From NCBI RefSeq assembly GCF_038002605.1, contig NZ_JBBOCT010000001.1, positions 3,720,001-3,784,000 of the forward strand: a stretch of 64,000 bases of DNA, given 5' to 3'. Position numbers and translations under genes: made by a program. The notes under the pieces are model-generated. The model was not told the DNA's origin. It saw only the letters and a list, made by a program, of their open reading frames with translations, and did not search any database. Origin of the DNA: Bacillus sp. FSL K6-3431. GTDB lineage: Bacteria > Bacillota > Bacilli > Bacillales > Bacillaceae_C. Of the stretch, positions 18,390-24,753 are shown piece by piece (the stretch's first letter is position 1; the number at the start of each line of letters is the position of its first letter).

Positions 18390-19307
18390 TCAAGTTTTGA
18401 CATCGGGAATTTTTATTTTTAAAATAAACTTATTTTGCATGGCTGAAAAGTCGAGGACACCTCGATGGTTCTTTACGATCCGCGCTATTTGCTTTGTACC
18501 AAATCCTTCGTGATTACCGCCTTTGGTCGTTATTGCTTTACTTGTATACATTCGTGAAGTCGTATAATGGTCGAGTAGGATTGTACTATTTTGGCAAATA
18601 ATGATCCATATACCGCTGTGTTTTCTGCATGTAAGGATAACGTAACCGCCGTTGCCATTTTTCTCTTTGTATTCAGATGCTGCCTCTATCGCGTTCTCTA
18701 ATATGTTGCTAATGAAAGAGATACGCTCATGTTCTGCTAAAGGTAGTCCTGAGATCGCGTGCTGAATATGATATTCAAGAACGATGCCTTTTTCCTTAGC
18801 TTGTCGATAATATGCAAAGAGAGCGCCAGCAGTGATGTTTGATTCTCTACGCAAAAGCTCATCCATTTCTGTGTATTGACCAAATAATTGAGACCGGTAC
18901 GCTTTTATTTCATCGGTAAATAAATCAGCATGTTGCAATGCCGTAGTATGTTTCTGCAAGTCGTGGCGCTGTTTTCTAAGTTCGAATAGTAAAGCAGTTT
19001 GTTGATTAAAATTGGCAAGTACTGCAAGATGTTTTCGCTTTTCTGTTTGGTGAGCACTACTGAAATACGTAAATACCCCAAGCTGAAGCAACATTCCTAA
19101 GGTAACAATAGGTGAGGCAGTATAATAAGCGGTACATAGCCAGCTTAGCAATAGTATGGCAATAATGCAGTCACTTTGAAAGGGCAAGCGTAATGAATAG
19201 TATTCTCTTAACTGCCATAATGCCCCCAATAAGAGCAGACCAGATACGAGAAAGTCCTTTGTCCATATTGTCCACAGAATGGCTAAAATCCACGGAACGA
19301 GCTGCAT
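18390..19307 (-). CDS. natK: sensor histidine kinase, GHKL type (NatK-like)
   Basis: 305 residues. The N-terminal 90 residues are hydrophobic and form about three to four membrane helices (LAILWTIW, VSGLLLLGALW, IIAILLLSWLCTAY, TLGMLLQLGVF). The dimerisation helix has the phospho-acceptor in LRKQRHDLQKH. The ATPase domain shows the N box NILENAIEAA and a GFGTKQI glycine motif, as in AgrC/CitA-type kinases. It is encoded just after a LytTR response regulator and opposite natA-natB. In B. subtilis, NatK and NatR are exactly such a pair that switches on natAB, so the assignment rests on architecture plus synteny. The sensed signal is unknown. Confidence 0.75.
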   Translation of the reverse strand: MQLVPWILAILWTIWTKDFLVSGLLLLGALWQLREYYSLRLPFQSDCIIAILLLSWLCTAYYTASPIVTLGMLLQLGVFTYFSSAHQTEKRKHLAVLANFNQQTALLFELRKQRHDLQKHTTALQHADLFTDEIKAYRSQLFGQYTEMDELLRRESNITAGALFAYYRQAKEKGIVLEYHIQHAISGLPLAEHERISFISNILENAIEAASEYKEKNGNGGYVILTCRKHSGIWIIICQNSTILLDHYTTSRMYTSKAITTKGGNHEGFGTKQIARIVKNHRGVLDFSAMQNKFILKIKIPDVKT

Positions 19308-19316
19308 TCTTTCACC

Positions 19317-20015
19317 TCAAAAATAATATTTTTGTAAATAGTCCATTTTTTCTTTTGTTAACATAGCATTTCTTTTCGTTCCTTCGAATAAAACACTATA
19401 TGATTTTTTCGTATAAATTGAAAAGCTTTTTACATAATGGAGATTAATAATAAATGAGCGATGTGAACGGATAAAATTACTTTCACGCAAAGTTCCTTCA
19501 AGCTCATTCATCGTCAAATAAGCTTCAAATGTATCATTTGCGGTATAAATAGTTGTAGAGCGCCCCGTCCGTTCTGCAAAAATAATATCTTTCTTCGGAA
19601 TCATTTCGATATGCCCTTTTTGCCTAAGGATGAGCCTTCCTGTTAAATCGCCTGCATGTTGTTTTTCTCGGTATTTTGAGAGCGCCTGGAGCAATCGTTC
19701 TTTCTTATAAGGTTTTAAAATATAATCATGCACATTTAGTTCAAAGGCATTGACCGCATATCCGCTTTTCGCTGTTACGAAAATTACTGTAATTAGAAGT
19801 CCGTGTGTTTGAATGAAATCTGCAAGTTCATATCCGGAAATACCAGGCATTTCGATATCAGCTATTAATAAATCAATGTTGCTTTTTTGAATTTCTTGAT
19901 AGGCCTCTTTAGGATTGGTTGTGGAAAAAATAAGCTCCACATCTTCTTCCCCTTCTAAAATATACTTTAGCTTATCAAGATCTATGATTCTATCGTCGAC
20001 AATTCCCACTTTCAT
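19317..20015 (-). CDS. natR: LytTR-family response regulator (NatR-like)
   Basis: 232 residues from ATG 20015, behind AAAGGAG; an upstream frame to 20093 lacks a ribosome site. The receiver domain (about 1-120) has acidic VDD near residue 7, phospho-acceptor Asp53 in LIADIEMPG, and Lys in YILKPYKKE. The LytTR DNA-binding domain (about 135-232) carries FIRSHRSFIINLHYVKSF. LytTR regulators bind paired direct repeats; such a pair lies at 20089-20125 between this gene and natA. It precedes the kinase by nine bases. Its own -10 (TATAAT on the minus strand) is at 20047-20052. Confidence 0.85.
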   Translation of the reverse strand: MKVGIVDDRIIDLDKLKYILEGEEDVELIFSTTNPKEAYQEIQKSNIDLLIADIEMPGISGYELADFIQTHGLLITVIFVTAKSGYAVNAFELNVHDYILKPYKKERLLQALSKYREKQHAGDLTGRLILRQKGHIEMIPKKDIIFAERTGRSTTIYTANDTFEAYLTMNELEGTLRESNFIRSHRSFIINLHYVKSFSIYTKKSYSVLFEGTKRNAMLTKEKMDYLQKYYF

Positions 20016-20088
20016 GCTGAAAACTCCTTTGGAAATACTATACATTATTATAGAGTATTTTCCAGATACATAGTTAAAGAAGTTTTCA

Positions 20089-20125
20089 CCCATTCACGAC
20101 ATGAAAGGTCCCTTTCGCGACGAGA
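20089..20125. promoter_or_regulatory. direct repeats 21 bp apart, probable NatR operator
   Basis: CCCATTCACGACATGA (20089-20104) and CCCTTTCGCGACGAGA (20110-20125) agree at 12 of 16 positions and start exactly 21 bases apart, two helical turns. This is the geometry typical of LytTR response regulator sites. They lie between the divergent natR and natA genes, just upstream of TACAAT (20152-20157), a likely natA -10 whose -35 is poor. Confidence 0.55.
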
Positions 20126-20191
20126 TGGCAGACGGGGAGGAGAATTGATCGTACAATACAGTTATATATTACCGAGAGGGAGATGAACGGC

Positions 20192-20938
20192 ATGATTGTG
20201 GTTAATCAAGTGTCTAAACAATTTAAGGATAAAAAACAATATGTAAAAGCGGTTGATTTTATATCATTAAATATCCCTAAAGGGCATGTTGTCGGATTAA
20301 TTGGGGAAAATGGGGCTGGTAAAACGACATTGCTTCGTATGCTCTGCACATTAATAGAGCCAGATGAAGGAACGATAACGCTTGATGGCCGTAATATTTT
20401 TGAAAATAAAGTTCAAGTGCGGTCTCGGTTAGGTGTCCTATTTGGATCGGAAACGGGACTTTATAATAGATTGACTGCACGAGAGAACCTAGAATACTTT
20501 GGAAGTCTTTACGGTATGTCAGCACATGATATTAAAAATCAGATCGACATGCTTGCGAAGCGGTTCGGCATGCGCAAATATCTTGATAGAAAAGTAGAGG
20601 GATTTTCCAAAGGTATGAAGCAGAAAGTTGCAATTGCACGCACACTCATTCATGACCCGGATATCGTTTTATTTGATGAGCCAACAACAGGTCTTGATAT
20701 CACTTCATCGAATATTTTCCGGGAATTTATTTATCAATATAAAAGTGAAGGTAAAACGATTGTCTTTTCCACACATATTATGGATGAAATCGCCCAGCTT
20801 TGTGAAGATGTCATTATGATGCACAAGGGGCAAATAGTTTATGAAGGCGCTCTTGAAGAACTTTATGAGCAGGAAAATAGCCGCGATCTCAACTATTTAT
20901 TCACATCTAATGTTGTCAGGGGGGATTTATATGTTTAA
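20192..20938 (+). CDS. natA: ABC transporter ATP-binding protein, NatA-like
   Basis: 248 residues. ATG 20192 is nine bases after AGGGAG, while ATG 20183 is too close. Walker A GENGAGKTT (about 37-45), Q-loop region with GLYNRLTARENLEYFG, signature FSKGMKQKVAIA (about 133-144), Walker B IVLFDEP and the H-switch STHIMDE are all intact. NatA powers the Na+ exporter NatAB of Bacillus. The partner permease natB follows with its ATG overlapping the natA stop, but that gene is broken. Control is probably by NatKR through the repeats upstream. Confidence 0.85.
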   Translation: MIVVNQVSKQFKDKKQYVKAVDFISLNIPKGHVVGLIGENGAGKTTLLRMLCTLIEPDEGTITLDGRNIFENKVQVRSRLGVLFGSETGLYNRLTARENLEYFGSLYGMSAHDIKNQIDMLAKRFGMRKYLDRKVEGFSKGMKQKVAIARTLIHDPDIVLFDEPTTGLDITSSNIFREFIYQYKSEGKTIVFSTHIMDEIAQLCEDVIMMHKGQIVYEGALEELYEQENSRDLNYLFTSNVVRGDLYV

Positions 20939-22081
20939 AACAATTTTTCTAAAAGAAATAAGATGTTCTTCGAGATAAACGGAGTATTACTTTGCTTGTT
21001 CTTTTTCCAGTTTTAATGATGGCAGGTCTTACTTTATTTTATGATAAAATCCTTACAACTAGCCATGAAGATGAGTTTACGATCGCTGTTGAAGAAGGAA
21101 CGGATACAGAGTTGCTTGAGCAACTTGGCAATTATATGCCAACAATGAGTATTGAAACAATGTCTGATGTTCAGAAGGCGGTAGAAGAAAAGGAAGTCCA
21201 GATTGGATTGGTTCTTGACTCAGAATGGGAAAGTAAACTTGAATCACAGGAAACAGTACCTGTTCAGATTCTATATGATCCGAGCAGCCAAGAATCCTCT
21301 AATGCTTCAACGCTTGTGATGGGTGCTTTTACACAGTGGCAACAGGAAATGGTCCAACTCAGACTAGCTGGTCATAATATTGACAGCAATATCGTGGAAG
21401 TTTTCCAAATGGAAACAAAAACGACAAAGGATGAAGACAATGCCATTGCATCATTTATGCTCGCCCTACTGCTCCCAATGTTGATTCCAATTGCGGTCAT
21501 ACCCATCAGCATCAGAGTTGTTTGCGGGAGAAAAGGAAAAGAAAACAATTGAAGCATTGCTAATCACACCTGTGAAACCAATAAAAATCCTGTTGGCGAA
21601 ATGGCTAACCATTTCATTACTAGGTATCTTTACAGGAGTACTTTGTGGCGGTGTGCTTAGCCTACTCATGAACTTTACAACCGAATTGAAGAAAGGGTTT
21701 GCGGTGATTCCGAATCCCGCGACATTTATAGCAATGAGTATTGTGTTAATTGTACTATTTGCGGTTTTTATCGCGGAAGTGGAAATGATCCTCAGTATGT
21801 TAGCGAATTCTGTGAAAGAAGCTGGTTATTATATCACACCAGTCTTCAGTATTATTGTACTTCCAATGATGTTCATGTTTTTTGCGAGTGAAACCCTAAA
21901 TATGTCACTGTATGCCATTCCGATTATGAATTTATTTTTATTCGTTCGTGATGCGTTCGGAGGACAATTAACAGCAGGTGCATTTTGGGTTGCAGCTGGA
22001 AGCTATGTATTGTTAATCGGTATATTATTTCCGGTAGCGATAAAACTTTTTGGCAACCACCGATTAATGCTCGGAAAATAA
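20931..22081 (+). pseudogene. natB: NatB-like ABC permease with two frameshifts
   Basis: The frame starts at ATG 20931 (MFKTIFLKEI) behind GGGGGG but runs into TAA after 15 codons. The expected continuation (DVLRDKRSITLLVLFPVLMM) is in the next frame, so a shift occurs at about 20960-20962. A second shift at about 21499-21500 moves the frame again before the conserved ELFAGEKEKKTIEALLITPV. Joined, the pieces would give about 380 residues: an N-terminal helix, an extracellular loop of about 150 residues, and five C-terminal helices to 22081. Codon use stays gene-like throughout. Either the permease is lost or these are sequencing errors; both shifts have the same sense. Confidence 0.8.
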
Positions 22082-22084
22082 TAG

Positions 22085-22113
22085 TTGACATTACGGAAGA
22101 TTTCTAATATTAT
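22085..22113 (+). promoter_or_regulatory. strong promoter of the tandem T-box/trpE unit
   Basis: TTGACA (22085-22090), 17-base spacer, TATTAT (22108-22113). Transcription should begin near 22120, just before the first T-box stem I. Confidence 0.75.
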
Positions 22114-22119
22114 CATTAT

Positions 22120-22397
22120 CAACCAATTCAAAACTTATGCAATGATGAAGAGTAGTAGCCTGTGTGGCACTGAAGAGAGCCGGTGGTTGGTGCAAACCGG
22201 TGTGATCATACAGATGAATGGACTTCTGAGCTTCTAAACCGAACCTTGATTATATGAGGTGTAGGCTTTGGCGAAAATCCCGTCGTTACAAGGGAGTACG
22301 TATCATGCATTTGCATGTATACTTAATGAGAGCTGTTTTACAGCTGAAAAAAAGGTGGCACCACGGTCCCTCGTCCTTTGGATGAGGGGCCTTTTTA
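22120..22397 (+). ncRNA. T-box leader 1, tryptophan specifier
   Basis: Stem I base GAAG (22147-22150) pairs with CTTC (22223-22226). The 5' loop has AGTA, and the terminal stem CCGGT...ACCGG contains GGTG. The specifier loop reads GAA-TGG-A, with TGG at 22219-22221, a tryptophan codon. The conserved T-box AGGTGGCACCACGG is at 22353-22366. It is followed by a terminator stem GGTCCCTCGTCC / GATGAGGGGCC and T run ending at about 22396. Uncharged tRNA-Trp should favour antitermination. No gene follows directly; a second T-box comes next. Confidence 0.9.
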
Positions 22398-22409
22398 CGT
22401 AGAAAAGTA

Positions 22410-22575
22410 GAAGGCGCTCGTTTAGTAATGGGATTAGTACGTTGTAGCTAGACATAAGGAACAACGGCTAGGCGCGCAACGTCGTGTGGCAACGCCGTTG
22501 TGACCCACGTCATGTGGGCCTTAGTTCGCCAGGTCGTGTGGCAAAACAGTACGTCATGTAGGCCTAATAATTAAA
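22410..22575. repeat. repeat remnants between the two T-boxes
   Basis: 22410-22455 has the ends of a Bacillaceae-type interspersed repeat (GGCGCTCGT ... GTAGCTAGACA) also seen at about 28650-28830. 22456-22524 (starting AAGGAACAACGGCT) is about 85 percent like 36673-36740 and contains CAACGGC/GCCGTTG and CCCAC/GTGGG hairpins. 22525-22570 is a partial second copy (GTCGTGTGGCAA ... ACGTCATGT). Confidence 0.65.
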
Positions 22576-22579
22576 ACGT

Positions 22580-22838
22580 TGAGCAAGAGGAGTATGTGCA
22601 ATGATTTCGTTTCAGAGAACCGGTGATGGTGTGAATCCGGTACGAAAGCTTGGGCAGAATGGACTTGCGAGTGGTTCCTTGAATTGTTAGTAGGGGAACA
22701 CGGTTTTCCGCCGTTACATGGATAGGGCATCGGAGTTATTCCCGTGCCTGAAAGAGCCCAATATGAGGTGGCACCGCGGTTATGATCGCCCTCAGATAAA
22801 CACAGTTTTCATGTGTTTGTCTGAGGGCTTTTTTTGTT
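22580..22838 (+). ncRNA. T-box leader 2, tryptophan specifier, directly before trpE
   Basis: Stem I base GCAAG (22583-22587) pairs with CTTGC (22664-22668). AGTA lies in the 5' loop, and the specifier TGG is at 22660-22662. The T-box AGGTGGCACCGCGG is at 22766-22779. The terminator stem CCCTCAGATAAACACA / TGTGTTTGTCTGAGGG and T run end at about 22836. I see no separate promoter, so both T-boxes probably act in series on one transcript, giving tighter control of trpE by tRNA-Trp charging. Confidence 0.92.
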
Positions 22839-22861
22839 TAAAAAAAGAGAGGGGAATGAAA

Positions 22862-24253
22862 ATGCAAACAAAAAATGCGAGTTTTAAAATGAAAAAGTTG
22901 AATGGTGATGTGTTGACTCCGATTAATGTATTTTTACGATTGGAAGGTGTAAAGAAATTTTTGTTGGAAAGTTCATTGAAACATAATGAACAAGGACGTT
23001 ATTCGTTTATCGGAGTAAATCCATTGATGGAAATCATTGGGGCTGGCGACCAGACAAAAGTTATTTCTTCAGATGGGGTAGTGATAAAAGAGGAGAAAGG
23101 ACTGCCACTTAATATTTTGCGGACGAATCTACCTGAATTGACATTAGATCTTCCATTCCCTTTTTATGGTGGAGCAGTTGGCTATGTAGGTTACGATGCA
23201 ATAAGGCAATATCGAGAGATTGGAGTCGATCTTTCGGATCAAATCGATATGCCTGATATTCATTTCATGATCTATGAAGACGTTGTTGTATTTGATCATT
23301 TAGCACAAACCATTTATTTGCTAGCGATTGATTTAGATGGAAAGCGATCGGAAGCGGAGCTAGAAAAGAGACTTGAAGAATTGGAAATGCAAATTTCCCG
23401 TAAAGAAACAGATGAATCTCTTTTTGATTGTAATATTGAATTTCGTCCTGAGATGGAAAAAGAAGAGTTTGTTCGTAGAATTGCAAAGGCTCAGGAATAT
23501 GTGAAGAGTGGTGAACTTCTGCAAGTGGTGCTGTCACAAAGAATGATCGGTCATGTAGATGCAGATCCGTTCCACTTTTATCGTGTGTTACGTAACTCTA
23601 ATCCGTCGCCATATATGTTTTTCTTAGATTTTGGTGAGCACGTTGTTTTAGGAGCTTCACCAGAAAGCTTTATTAAAACGAATGGGCGCCACGCCTCAAC
23701 AAACCCAATTGCAGGGACGAGACCGCGGGGAGAGACAGTCGAGGAAGACGAAAAACTAGCTACGGAACTTTTATCAGATGAAAAAGAGTTATCCGAGCAC
23801 CGGATGCTCGTTGATTTAAGTCGTGAAGAAATGTCAGAGGTTTGTATGCCGGATAGTATAGATGTAAAAAGGTATATGAAAATAGAACAATATCGCCATG
23901 TGATGCATATCGTCTCGGAAGTGGAAGGGGAGCTTGCTGAAGGGCAAATGGGTATCGATGCACTCATCGCATGCCTTCCGGCTGGGACGGTATCAGGGGC
24001 ACCAAAAACGCGAGCAATGCAAATTATCAATGAGCTGGAAGATGTGAAGCGTGGTGTATATGGCGGTGCAATTGGCTATGTTAACGCGAATGGGGACATC
24101 GACTTCGCCCTCGCGATTCGCTCACTCGTTATCAAAGAGCAACAGGCATATTTACAGGCAGGTGCTGGAATTGTTATTGACTCAGTACCGGAGCGTGAAT
24201 ATATGGAAACAGTAAATAAGGCGAGAGCACTACTCAGCCCGGGAATAAAGTAG
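22862..24253 (+). CDS. trpE: anthranilate synthase component I
   Basis: Converts chorismate to anthranilate together with a TrpG glutaminase. Start ATG 22862 lies seven bases after GAGAGGGG; ATG 22856 is too close. The product has 463 residues. The N-terminal LLESS (about 31-35) is the tryptophan feedback motif. Chorismate-binding motifs follow: SPSPYMFFLDFG-like NPSPYMFF, GASPESFIK, PIAGTRPRGET, AGTVSGAPKTRAM, YGGAIGY and GAGIVIDSVPEREYMET. The double Trp T-box and the LLES motif favour TrpE over PabB. Unusually, no trpGDCFBA genes follow; the next genes are a multidrug ABC exporter. The partner genes must lie elsewhere or be missing. Confidence 0.92.
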   Translation: MQTKNASFKMKKLNGDVLTPINVFLRLEGVKKFLLESSLKHNEQGRYSFIGVNPLMEIIGAGDQTKVISSDGVVIKEEKGLPLNILRTNLPELTLDLPFPFYGGAVGYVGYDAIRQYREIGVDLSDQIDMPDIHFMIYEDVVVFDHLAQTIYLLAIDLDGKRSEAELEKRLEELEMQISRKETDESLFDCNIEFRPEMEKEEFVRRIAKAQEYVKSGELLQVVLSQRMIGHVDADPFHFYRVLRNSNPSPYMFFLDFGEHVVLGASPESFIKTNGRHASTNPIAGTRPRGETVEEDEKLATELLSDEKELSEHRMLVDLSREEMSEVCMPDSIDVKRYMKIEQYRHVMHIVSEVEGELAEGQMGIDALIACLPAGTVSGAPKTRAMQIINELEDVKRGVYGGAIGYVNANGDIDFALAIRSLVIKEQQAYLQAGAGIVIDSVPEREYMETVNKARALLSPGIK

Positions 24254-24288
24254 AAAAATGTAGACCAATAATATTATCCGTAAAAGCG

Positions 24289-24317
24289 TTGACATTGGAA
24301 ATTCATGGTGCTAAGAT
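24289..24317 (+). promoter_or_regulatory. promoter of the bmrCD leader
   Basis: TTGACA (24289-24294), 17-base spacer, TAAGAT (24312-24317); start expected near 24324. No terminator is visible between trpE and this promoter, so trpE read-through would also meet the attenuator below. Confidence 0.75.
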
Positions 24318-24365
24318 ATGAACATTCAAATAATTAAAATTTTACAGAAAGGGAGGCTGAATAAC

Positions 24366-24428
24366 ATGAAAAAGTTAATTGTCTTTACTCATCATCAATT
24401 GAATAAAGGATCAGCCTGTCGTTCGTAA
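24366..24428 (+). CDS. 20-residue leader peptide of the bmrCD attenuator
   Basis: ATG 24366 follows AAAGGGAGG, among the best ribosome sites of the region, and encodes 20 residues ending GSACRS before TAA. Its last codons (CAGCC and TGTC, 24412-24420) are complementary to the 5' arm of the terminator downstream. In B. subtilis, bmrCD is preceded by the short gene bmrB, whose translation controls transcription attenuation. This peptide occupies the same place but is shorter, and I claim no sequence identity to BmrB. Two tandem terminators follow within 110 bases. Confidence 0.7.
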   Translation: MKKLIVFTHHQLNKGSACRS

Positions 24429-24468
24429 ATTAGTTTTTATCATAATTTAACGATAAAGACATGGGCTG
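24412..24468 (+). promoter_or_regulatory. predicted antiterminator helix of the bmrCD leader
   Basis: CAGCC-TGTC (24412-24420, inside the leader peptide gene) can pair with GACA-TG-GGCTG (24458-24468): nine pairs with a two-base bulge. The right arm overlaps the 5' arm of the first terminator (24455-24464). A ribosome at the leader stop would cover 24412-24420 and allow termination; a stalled or absent ribosome would free it for antitermination. Confidence 0.55.
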
Positions 24469-24489
24469 TTTAAGGTCCATGTCTTTTTT
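24455..24489 (+). terminator. attenuator terminator 1 of the bmrCD leader
   Basis: AAAGACATGG (24455-24464) and CCATGTCTTT (24477-24486) form a 10-bp stem followed by T residues. It begins 27 bases after the leader peptide stop. Confidence 0.85.
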
Positions 24490-24494
24490 ATGTG

Positions 24495-24538
24495 AAGCAT
24501 AGTTGCGCGCATTTCTTGGGCGCAACTATGCTTTTTTA
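24495..24538 (+). terminator. terminator 2 of the bmrCD leader
   Basis: AAGCATAGTTGCGC (24495-24508) and GCGCAACTATGCTT (24520-24533) form a perfect 14-bp stem followed by TTTT. It lies only six bases after the first terminator, so the ABC genes sit behind two terminators in series. Confidence 0.88.
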
Positions 24539-24677
24539 TTTTTAACAGAGAAAGGGTTGTTATTTTGAAGATTTCAGCATAAAAATTGCTGTTTCTTAAT
24601 ATATGAAAATGGAAAAAGGGAGTGGAAACAATAAGCGTGCTTTATGCATGTCTTTTATAAATGAGGAGGGAAATGAA

Positions 24678-24731
24678 ATGACGAGAAAGAACATTCAACT
24701 AATGATTGCAGTGGAGCTAGAGAATGGGTAG
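24678..24731 (+). CDS. second short ORF before bmrC (17 residues)
   Basis: ATG 24678 is seven bases after GAGGAGGG and encodes 17 residues (start MTRKNIQL, end ELENG) before TAG. The bmrC ribosome site follows within 20 bases. It could be a second leader peptide or help translational entry into bmrC. There is no homology evidence; the support is the ribosome site and position only. Confidence 0.45.
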   Translation: MTRKNIQLMIAVELENG

Positions 24732-24753
24732 CTAGGTAGAGGGAGGATAATAT

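Noticed and set aside
20931..21560. Programmed ribosomal frameshifting in natB
   Set aside because: Neither shift site has a slippery heptamer followed by a stem, and the permease family is normally read without frameshifting.
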